Of a stretch of 64,000 nucleotides of DNA, positions 55,489 to 64,000 are shown in pieces. Position numbers and translations under genes: made by a program. The DNA comes from Pseudorasbora parva. Taxonomy: Eukaryota > Chordata > Actinopteri > Cypriniformes > Gobionidae. Location: NCBI RefSeq assembly GCF_024679245.1, contig NC_090178.1, positions 18,873,713 to 18,937,712 on the forward strand, read 5' to 3'. The notes beneath the pieces are model-generated. The model was not told the origin of the DNA and made no database searches. It saw nothing but the letters and a program-made list of their open reading frames with translations. Every line of letters starts with the position of its first letter. The stretch's first letter is position 1.

Positions 55489-56118
55489 GCATTAAGCCAC
55501 GTTAAGCGTTTTTCACGTTAAGCGTTTTAGCTTAACCCATAGCAACGCGCTATGGCAACACTTAGGACTGATAAGAAAAAATAAACAGACATTTTCCGAC
55601 TTTTGAGCCATTCGTTAATATTGTACACATTGTCATGTTATTATAAGTCAAATTTATTTTGTTTTATTGACCAAAAATATTATCATTGATATTTGTCTGA
55701 GAGGGGCACTTTTGATTTATTTTGAAAAAGGGCTAGGGCTCGAGCACCCAAAGCTCCCCCCTCTGCCTGCCCTGTTCAGTCTCACACTTGGCACAGCACT
55801 TGCGATAGTACTGAGCCTAGTAATGACCAACAGTTACAGAAATCATTTTAAAGACGTAAAAGCTTTCCTGTTATCCGAATGTTTTTTTTTAATAGGCTAT
55901 ATATTTTCTGATCTCATGTTGAAGAATAAAAAAAGGTTTGTTTTCTATATTTGTATTTATGCATAAGATATTTAGTGAAAAATGTTTAGACTTCAGTTGT
56001 CTCACCAAGTCAGAAAACAAAATGAATTTAGCCCTTTGGAAGATTCAGTTCGAAGGCCGGTAAGCGCCCTCTGGAGGAATAACACTGTATCGCATCTTTG
56101 GGACAGATACGGACAGGC

Positions 56119-58878
56119 CCAAATACTCCTCGCTGCAGACTGTAGCGCGGTGACGTCATGAATATTGCGTCACGAATGTGTTAGCGCGCATGCGCAAAGT
56201 GACGTTTCGTCGGTATTTAATACGCATGCGCGCCGATGATGTCACTTTTGTGTATTCGCGCATGCGCGTACATTCATTTTCAACTTCAATCACCTGAGGA
56301 TGATGTTAGCGTTCGCTCGAAAGGTATGGATTCCATGGCAGTAAGTCAATAAGCAGTGTATTTATGTTGTTTTTTACAATTGTGTGTTTGTGTTAACAGC
56401 TTTTAATTGTTAGGGATGCCATATAGAGCGTCATAAATGTTTAATTTATTAATGTTTAACATGTGTGCCTCTAAGCAAATTAATGATTTGAAGATGTCTT
56501 AAAATAGAGCAGAAAGACTTAAATTAAGGAAGTCATGTCATTGATTGTTGCATGCATTGCAAAAATTAAATAAAATAAAAATCCTAATTTTTGTCTTGTT
56601 TTTCCAAATAGATATTTAAACATCTTTAAACAGAGATGCATTTACATGGAATGCAAATGTAAATTGGAGTCTCAAAAGAATTAATAAAATTATGGGAATT
56701 TATGTTGAAAACAAATCAAATATCTGTCTGTCTGCCTGCATGTCATGCCAGTCTGTAATGTGTCTGTCTGCCTGCATGTCATGCCAGTCTGTAATGTGTC
56801 TGTCTGCCTGCATGTCATGCCAGTCTGTAATGTGTCTGTCTGCCTGCATGTCATGCCAGTCTGTAATGTGTCTGTCTGCCTGCATGTCATGCCAGTCTGT
56901 AATGTGTCTGTCTGTCTGCATGTCATGCCAGTCTGTAATGTGTCTGTCTGCCTGCATGTCATGCCAGTCTGTAATGTGTCTGTCTGCCTGCATGTCATGC
57001 CAGTCTGTAATGTGTCTGTCTGCCTGCATATCATGCCAGTCTGTAATGTGTCTGTCTGCCTGCATATCATGCCAGTCTGTAATGTGTCTGTCTGCCTGCA
57101 TGTCATGCCAGTCTGTAATGTGTCTGTCTGCCTGCATGTCATGCCAGTCTGTAATGTGTCTGTCTGCCTGCATGTCATGCCAGTCTGTAATGTGTCTGTC
57201 TGCCTGCATGTCATGCCAGTCTGTAATGTGTCTGTCTGCCTGCATGTCATGCCAGTCTGTAATGTGTCTGTCTGCCTGCATATCATGCCAGTCTGTAATG
57301 TGTCTGTCTGCCTGCATGTCATGCCAGTCTGTAATGTGTCTGTCTGTAATGTTTGTCTTGCCAAAAAAAAAAATATATATATATATATATTGTTTGTCTG
57401 TTATGTCTGTCTGTGTCTATCTATTTATCATGTTTTTGTTTCTGATAGACTGTAAACTTTCAGTTTGTAAACTACTTTGAACTAATGAATCTTCAAACTT
57501 CATAGCTATTGAAACTATTTCAAACTTTCAGGCTAGGCTTTTTCAATCTAAAGTTTGTCTTGAGAATTTTTTTATCTTGTTTTTATTCTTAATAAAATAA
57601 GTCTCTTAGGTACTTTACAGACAAAGCTAATAACACTCAAGCATATCTTTGTCTAACTTCTTCCAATAATACATTTTAAAATATTGTCCTGGTATGACCC
57701 TGTACGATGTTAATGCCTTTCTTCAAAATTATTCAACATTGTTTGTTCTATATTTTATCTAAATTAGGTGTCTAGAACTGGTGTGCATTTTCCACAGAAC
57801 ACAAACAAGAGTTTCGGGTGCCCTGCTCATTGACACTGTGCTTGCTCTGCACTATCGAAGGACTGCCCACCCGGGTCTGCTCCTGATGGCGGATGGGGAG
57901 ACCTGAGGTGATTTCATCCAGATAACGAGGATGAGGGCTATTGCTCGGGTTGAATGTTTGTATATGTGTGTATGATAATCTGTATGTGTACATAATTCTG
58001 TAATTATAATGATAAAAGCGATGTCTGCTTTGCTTTGAAATAAAAGAAAGTTGTCACTCTTATGAGTTATAATATGGGATATAGACACTGAAAATGTACT
58101 GTATGTAATCAGTTTAACATCAAACTACTTTATTGGCATAAATGTTTTACATGCCGTATTGTCAAAGCAACAGAAACTGTCCAAAAAATATAATACACAA
58201 AAATAAAGAAGAACAATGTAGGCTACAACATAATGTGAAAATAACACATTTATACCATCTGCCATTATTTTATACAATTAATGATCTATGTACATTATGT
58301 TACTAAGGGTGGTTATTTATTTATTTAGTGATATTACTTATTTTATTTATGGTCTTAGCGTAATTAGTTTATACGTTTGTAATGCATGGGGCATGTAATT
58401 CTTGCAAGTTTCTTCGTGTGTTTGCTGTATTGAATTGGGAATTCAAATTAATAATTTTTGTGAGGCTAAAGATGAATTTCCACCTGCGTGGACAATAAAG
58501 AGTTGTAATCTAAACTACACTTAGTTTAAATAAAATACACAGAGTGTATACTCTGTAATTCTTTATAATTATATTGTTTTACTTCAGATGGCATGGTCAA
58601 AACCAAGGATATGTGTACTCCGTTTTGCTGTTTTTTATTATTACTTTAGCGTTTTTAACATTTTATTAACCTATTAAGTCAAGTTTTCTCATGCATTTTA
58701 AAGACGTGGGACGTCAAACAAGAAATCAAAACATGTGACATCACCGCATAACGCAAATAGTACACGCATGCGCTGTCACCACGTTATTGCGCATGCGTTT
58801 TAAAGATATGCGATACGTAATATTCGTGACGTATATTCGTGACGTCAGCGCGCTACAGTCTGCAGCGAGGGGTATCTC
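56119..58878. mobile_element. 2.76-kb DNA transposon-like insertion private to the right arm
   Basis: GACAGGC lies on both sides (56112-56118 and 58879-58885). The left arm has the single complement GCCTGTC (51796-51802) in matching context, an empty site. Near both ends CCTCGCTGCAGACTGTAGCG stands in inverted orientation (about 56128 and about 58871), continuing into CG-GTGACGTCA and GAATAT, so the inverted ends span about 45 bp. The interior holds the 36-bp minisatellite, many CGCATGCGC words, and a stretch at 57780-57990 that looks gene-like in composition but is not recognised. No transposase is evident. Confidence 0.85.
56725..57352. repeat. 36-bp minisatellite (about 17 units)
   Basis: Units of TGTCTGTCTGCCTGCATGTC plus ATGCCAGTCTGTAATG, nearly identical, with a few CATATC variants. 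Because 36 is divisible by three and the unit has no stop in several frames, four long open frames (205-262 residues) cover it on both strands; all are repeat artefacts. Confidence 0.97.
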
Positions 58879-59043
58879 GACAGGCTTCCGTGCATTTGTG
58901 AATCAAGGCCACAGAACGACAGTCTCAAAACATTCCACAGGTACAAAAGCGCATATTCAGGGGCATTCTAAGAAGAACACCAATGCAAAGACTTGTGATT
59001 TACTGTGCATTAAATTACAGGTGTGTAATTTACACATAATCAA

Positions 59044-59400
59044 ATGTGTGTGTGGATCTCTCGCGTGCATTTGTGGATTGCTTTGTGTGTGTGGATCTCT
59101 CGCGTGCATTTGTGGATCGGTGCGCGCGCATGTGGATCTCTCGCGTGCATTTGTGGATTGCTTTGTGTGTGTGGATCTCTCGCATGCATTTGTGGATTGC
59201 TTTGTGTGTGTGGATCTCTCGCATGCATTTGTGGATTGCTTTGTGTGTGTGGATCTCTCGCGTGCATTTGTGAATTGGTGCGTGCGCACGTGGATCTCTC
59301 GCGTGCATTTGTGAATTGGTGCGTGCGCATGTGGATCTCTCGCGTGCATTTGTGGATTGGTACACGCGAATGTGGATCTCTCACGTACATTTGTGGAAGG
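59044..59400. repeat. 39-bp minisatellite, right arm
   Basis: Inverted copy of the array at 51309-51630, with one additional GTGCGCATG-type unit. Outer border ACGTACATTTGTGGAAGG as in the left arm. Confidence 0.93.
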
Positions 59401-59431
59401 TTTAGATACTGTTTTCTCTCCATACTTGTGT

Positions 59432-60128
59432 AGCTTCAGCGCATCATTGGTTGAGAGAACTCACCAGTCTGAAGCTCACGCACAGAATCGTCAGACCAGC
59501 TGAGGAGAGTTGTCGGTAAATGCACCGGATAGATCTTTTAAAGACACCAAACAACTTCTCAATGTTTCCAGCAGTTTGACCTATTGAGAGATAAGTTTCA
59601 AAGGTACTTATCGGAAGAAAATACGATGGTATTCCTCGTCCCACCTACCATCTGACTAGCACAGATTTTGAATGTGCTGGGACGTAGCTATTTTGCACAG
59701 TGTATCAATTATTGCGGTAAAATTTCAGTCTGTACTTCCACATTCATAACGGAATATAACCCTCCTAAAACATCGATAAGCACATCTAATTTTAACAACA
59801 GTAATTTGATGCGTTGTTTTCGACTTCATTCACTAATTAGCGCAACTCTCTAACGTTAGCTGTTTGTGAAAGGTCCGCCATAGAGCCATTTACAACAACC
59901 TATCGAGTTCAAAATCTTTGCGAGTCAGATATGGCACTATTTATAAGTACCATTGAAACTTATCTCTCAATGGGTCAAACTGCTGGAAACATTGATAAGT
60001 TGTTTGGTGTCTGTGAAATAACACCCCGATCGTCATTTACTGATAACTCCTCAGCTGGTCCGACGATTCTGTGGCTGACTGTGCGTGCAGCGTGCGTGAG
60101 TTCTCTCAACCACTGATGCGCTGAAGCT
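59432..60128. mobile_element. 697-bp fold-back insertion private to the right arm
   Basis: AGCTTCAGCGCATCATTGGT at the left is mirrored at the right (ACCACTGATGCGCTGAAGCT). The inverted arms run about 180-190 bp and share TTTCCAGCAGTTTGACC and GAGAGATAAGTTTCAA, with scattered mismatches. The left arm of the large repeat lacks it at about 51276-51283. A few bases at the target differ and no clean duplication is visible. Confidence 0.83.
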
Positions 60129-60832
60129 GGACCGCCCTCCTCATTTCCATGTTGCACACATAAAAATACATTAATCAATCGATCAATAAATGTAAAAAAT
60201 AAATACACGTGGGAATAAATAAATGTAAAAAATAAATGAACGCATAAATAAATAAATGTAAAAATAAATATTAAAATTAATTAACAAATAAATAAAAGTT
60301 AAAAAATAAAAAAAATTATAAAAGCAGAAAATAATAAATTAAGGGAAAGATAATACAAAATGTATTTTGACATTATTTTATCACGTCGTTTATTCTGTTA
60401 TTTATTTTCCTATTATCACATTTATTTATCTAGTTATCTGTTTATTAATTTACATATGTGTATATTTATTTATTCATTAATTTATTTACTTATTCATTCA
60501 TTCATTTTTAATTTATGCAGGGTTGGTCCTCCACACTTTTTTTAGCAGGTCTATAAATTGTTCAACAGCTGGACTAAATATATTGACGCCGGTCCAGCCA
60601 TAGACGGCGGTGTTGTATAATACTAGATCAAAACAATCGTTGAGATTGACGTAAACGGTGGGTCTATTTAACCGCGCTGGCTCTTCTCTTCATATACAGT
60701 TTCTTCTCTTCATGTACATCAGTGAGACGGGCTGACTAACGCCAAGGGTAACGTTACGGTGTAGGCATGCATGATATAAATTATATGTTTTGACACTTTT
60801 AGTCCATGTTCGGATATTATGCTTAATTACAG

Positions 60833-61076
60833 ATGTCCAATCACAGAAAAGTGGTCGAGTTTTTTTTTGACGTTGTTTCTCCGTATTCCTGGATGGCATT
60901 TGAGGTACGTGGTGTTTTTCCCCTTTTAGTATAGTTCATTAAAATCCATGCTGTTTTAAATGTTTTCATGTTTATATTGATTTTGTGTGTTTAGGTGCTG
61001 TGTCGCTATAAAAATGTTTGGAACATCGACCTCAAATATAAACCAGCATATTTAGGGGCACTCATGCATGTATCAG
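60833..61076 (+). CDS. gstk1 second copy, exons 1-2 only in the window
   Basis: Exons 60833-60904 and 60995-61076 with intact splice sites encode 51 residues starting [20 protein letters not shown]. The catalytic S16 is kept. Seven differences from copy 1 are seen: P4H, Y12F, L21M, F39Y, G46A, V47L and A50V, all fairly mild, with no stop or frameshift. Y12F and the neighbouring residues lie in the glutathione-binding first strand-loop. Exon 3 is not seen before the window ends; a gypsy fragment occupies 63160 onward. It could be a functional paralogue continuing to the right, or a 5' fragment. I leave the symbol blank because its status is unresolved. Confidence 0.8.
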
Positions 61077-62189
61077 GTAATAGAGAAACTGCATGTTTAC
61101 ATTAACAAAATATACAAAAATCAGAATCAGACAGTTCTATTATCAGGTGCGGTTCACACTATAACAAGACAAAATAACATTTAAGAATAACAAATATTAA
61201 AAAGTGTCAGACATGTAGGCTATATAGCATAGGCTACTTTTATTATTTAAGATAAAATAATTGGGGCAGGCAAAGGAAGATGGGCCCAGAGTGAGATTGT
61301 CAGATTTTCTGCAGGCATCCCAGCTTTGTTGTCTCCTCAAGTCTAAGTCTAAGTTTTGGCCGTGTCATGTTAAATGTGTAATAAACATTTAATTGTCTTA
61401 AATCGAAATCAAAAAAATACTACAAAGTTAACCGTTGGTCAAGAAATTGGCTGCTGATTTTTTTTTAAATTGTATTTACTTTTTAATGTCAGCAGGTCTA
61501 CAAATAGAAATATAACTTCTGGTCTCTAGGTGCTGCTCACGGCATAGTCGTTGTTAGATTGATTTTGCTTAAGAAGAAGACTTTTTTTCCTCACAACACA
61601 TTACATTAAAGGGCTAGTTTACCTAAATGTTATTAATTTTTCACCCTCATGTTGTTCTAAACCCGTAAGACATTTGTTCATCCTTGGAACACATGAAGAT
61701 ATTTTTGTTAACCTCTCTGACCCCTACATAGAAAGCAATGTAATTAACACTTTCAAGGCCCAGAAAAGTAGAAAAGACATTGATTTAGACCAATGGACAC
61801 ATGGACTATTTTAAAAATGTGCTTACTACCTTTTAATTAAATAGCTGTCTATGGAGGGGTCGGAGAGCTCATCAAAAATATTATTTATTTATATATAATT
61901 TATTTATTATAAAAATATTCAGAAGATGAACCAAGGTCTTACAGGTTTGGAACGACATGAGGGTAAGTAAATAATCATTTGTCGGTGAATTAACCCTTTA
62001 TCCTTCCTACTGAGTTATTGTCATGAGATTGTTACATTCACACCTGCCCGTGATCATTTGGGCAAATATGTTGCAACCTGAAAATAATTAAAAACAACTA
62101 TTCCGTTAAAAAAATTTTGTGTGTTATTTTTTATTTTCATTTTTTATTTTGTTGATTATAACTAAGAAAAATCCCAAATTCAGTATCTC

Positions 62190-62935
62190 AGAAAATTAGA
62201 ATATTACTTAAGACCAATACAAATAAATTATTTTTAGAAATATTGGCTAACTGAAAAGTATGAACATGAAAAGTATGAGCATGAACAGCACTCAATACTT
62301 AGTTGGGGCTCCTTTTGCATGAATTACTGCAGCAATGCGGCGTGGCATGGAGTCGATCGGTCTGTGGCACTGCTCAGTTGTTATAAGAGCCCAGGTTGCT
62401 CTGATAGTGGCCTTCAGTTCTTCTGCATTGTTGGGTCTGGCTTATCGCCCCTTCCTCTTCTCAATACACCATCGATTTTCTATGGGGTTAAGGTCTGGCG
62501 AGTTTGCTGGCCAATTAAGAACAGGGATACCATGGTCTTTCAGCCAGGTACTGGTTGCTTTGGCACTCAGTGCAGGTGCCAAGTCCTTTTGGAAAATGAA
62601 ATCTGCATCTCCATAAAGTTGGTCAGCAGCAGGAAGTATGAAGTGCTCTAAAACTTCCTGGTATATGGCTGCATTGACCTTGGACCTCAGAAAACACAGT
62701 GGACCAACACCAGCAGATGACATGGCACCCCATACCATTACTGACTGTGGAAACTTTACACTGGACCTCAAGCAACGTGTATTGTGTGCCTCTACTCTCT
62801 TCCTCCAGACTCTGGGACCCTGATTTCCAAAGGAAATGCAAAATTTACTTTCCTCAGGGAACATCATTTTGGACCACTCAGCAGTCCTTTTTGGCAATAC
62901 GCTTCTGATGATGTCTGTTGTTCAAGAGTAGGGTT
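62190..62935 (-). pseudogene. Tc1-like transposase fragment, second copy
   Basis: The minus frame 62897-62442 reads MPKRTAEWSKMMFPEESKF, SVMVWGAMSSAGVGPLCF, DFIFQKDLAPALSAKATSTW and NWPANSPDLNPIENRW. The first catalytic Asp of SDESKF is Glu here (PEESKF) and the His of DLAPAH is Leu, so the enzyme is likely dead. The N-terminal DNA-binding part is lost where the sequence joins AGGGTTGGGAATCATTTGGG at about 62931. Confidence 0.88.
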
Positions 62936-63159
62936 GGGAATCATTTGGGTTTTTGACGATTTCAGTGCCAAACAGGTACTATTAAAACAGTACTGGTGCC
63001 TAAAGTAAGTAAACTATATAGTAACTTATATAATGTTTGTCTGATATGAATATAACACAGTCAAATTAAAACTGTCATAAAGGAGTTATTGCCACTTCCA
63101 TAGACATCAGCGTGTTTTTGCTGCTACTTATGCGCATTTAAATGTCTGAAACCTAAAAT

Positions 63160-63990
63160 AAACATGATGTGGTTGAATCCATGCTGCGCCTTGTTCCAGG
63201 CACTCTCAGAGATTCTCCGCCTAAGGGCAAATTATATTCACTTTCTGTTCCAGAGAGGGAGGCTATGGAGAAATATATTTCTGATTCGCTAGCATCCAAG
63301 TTCATTCACCCTTCCTCATCTCCAACGGGGGCGGGGTTCTTTTTTGTGGGGAAAAAGAATGGATCTCTGTGACCGTGTATTGATTACTGAGGGCTGAACA
63401 ACATCACGGTAAAGAATACTTATCCTTTGCAGTTGATGTCTTCAGCTTTCGAGCGATTGCAGGGAGCATCCATCTTCACAAAATTGGATTTACGTAGGTT
63501 CGCTTAAGGAAGGGTGATGAATGGAAGACAGCGTTTAATACCACTAGGGGGCACTTTGAATACTTGGTCATGCCGTTCGGGCTGTCCAACTCCCCAGCGG
63601 TTTTCCAGGCACTCGTCAATGACGTGCTCAGAGATATGGTCGACCAGTTCATATGTCTACCTGGATGACATATTGATTTTTTTTTCATCTTCTCCAGGAT
63701 CATGTTCAGCATGTCAGACGAGTGCTTCAGAGGTTGTTAGCAAATAAGCTTTTTGTCAAGGCGGAGAAATGCATCATGCACAGTCTGTTCCTTTTCTAGG
63801 GTACATCATCTTATCTGAGGGAGTGCGTATGGACCCTGACAAGGTTATGGCTGTGATAGATTGGCCAAGTCCAGATTCCTGTAAGGCCCTACAGCGGTTT
63901 CTGGGATTTGCCAATTTCTATCAGCGGTTTATTCGCAATTATAGCCAACTAGCCAACTACTGAACAAAACTATGACATTGATAACATAGT
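63160..63990 (+). pseudogene. Ty3/gypsy-type pol fragment (reverse transcriptase), decayed
   Basis: Plus-strand text in shifting frames gives [61 protein letters not shown] (the YLDD active-site box, about 63654-63680) and [20 protein letters not shown]. Then comes [20 protein letters not shown] (start of the connection domain). A TGA at about 63370, a TAA near 63505 and frame changes around 63500 and 63650 show it is not coding. No LTR, gag, integrase or RNase H is visible; it may continue beyond the window, though the match weakens at about 63960. Confidence 0.85.
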
Positions 63991-64000
63991 TGTTGGCTGT

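Larger units (their letters stand above)
55625..60534. repeat. Right arm of the ~9.7-kb inverted-repeat structure
   Basis: Reverse complement of 50834-52969, enlarged by two private insertions (56119-58878 and 59432-60128). The outer boundary is ATGCAGGGTTGGTCCTCCA at about 60516-60534. The duplicated gstk1 block starts immediately outside it. The arm has one more minisatellite unit than the left arm. Confidence 0.92.
60545..62935. repeat. Segmental duplication of the gstk1 5' region
   Basis: Matches 40345-45405 once insertions are discounted: 5' flank (CCATAGACGGCGGTGTTGTA), exons 1-2, intron words (ATTGGGGCAGGCAAAGGAAG at 61259), AGAAATATAACTTCTGG, and the Tc1 fragment. Copy 1 has at least two additional insertions (41543-42158 and 42741-44290). 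Confidence 0.88.

Noticed and set aside
56690..57480. Long open frames (205-262 residues) with Cys-Leu-Ser or Gln-Thr-Asp repeats on both strands
   Set aside because: They are produced by the 36-bp minisatellite, whose unit length is a multiple of three; there is no start context, domain or splice structure.
57772..57993. A captured host-gene exon inside the 2.76-kb element
   Set aside because: The composition is gene-like, but I cannot recognise a protein and no clear splice pair brackets it.
50834..60534. A CRISPR array or a tRNA/rRNA cluster as an explanation for the repeats
   Set aside because: The units are directly adjacent with no unique spacers, the host is a vertebrate, and no cloverleaf or rRNA text is present.
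47036..60545. The terminal gstk1 exons hidden in this interval
   Set aside because: I looked for a segment encoding the family's C-terminal GSDR-type motif and saw none, but a frame-tolerant protein search would be decisive.

Overview
This window is teleost fish genomic DNA, most likely from a cypriniform (carp/zebrafish group). The evidence is intron-rich vertebrate genes with GT-AG splice sites, several Tc1-like, hAT-like, L1, DIRS and gypsy elements of fish type, and long (TA)n, (GA)n, (GT)n and (GATA)n tracts. All gene models were built by eye from six-frame translation, splice signals and reading-phase bookkeeping. Exon ends are exact where phase closes but are untested by transcripts.

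Layout. Four genes lie head to tail on the minus strand: lmtk3 (5' part, 283-5980, running off the left edge), leng1 (9247-11437), tmc4 (12543-29556, 16 coding exons, 713 aa) and mboat7 (32355-39025, 8 coding exons, 467 aa). The order LENG1-TMC4-MBOAT7 is the one known on human chromosome 19q13.4, so this is a conserved microsyntenic block. Divergently from mboat7, on the plus strand, comes gstk1 (exons 1-5 at 40647-47035; terminal exons not seen). A second copy of gstk1 exons 1-2 lies at 60833-61076 with duplicated flanks.

The genes do not form a pathway. lmtk3 encodes a membrane pseudokinase-like Ser/Thr kinase, leng1 a charged nuclear protein of unclear role, tmc4 a TMC-family channel, mboat7 a lysophosphatidylinositol acyltransferase, and gstk1 a mitochondrial/peroxisomal glutathione transferase.

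The accessory part is 47-64 kb. It holds a decayed DIRS tyrosine-recombinase retroelement split by a short repeat, then a large inverted-repeat structure (about 50834-60534), then the second gstk1 fragment and a decayed gypsy pol at the right edge. The inverted repeat has two arms that are nearly identical in their inner parts. Each arm carries private insertions missing from the other, so each arm serves as the empty-site control for the other. At its centre is a 2.2 kb element with its own inverted termini. This is the most unusual structure in the window. I see no cellular gene in it.

Insertions with clean target-site duplications give a relative history: a 5'-truncated L1 in tmc4 intron 2 (16-bp duplication) split by a hAT-type element (8-bp duplication); a TTAA-flanked MITE in gstk1 copy 1 that is absent from copy 2; and the arm-specific insertions of the inverted repeat.
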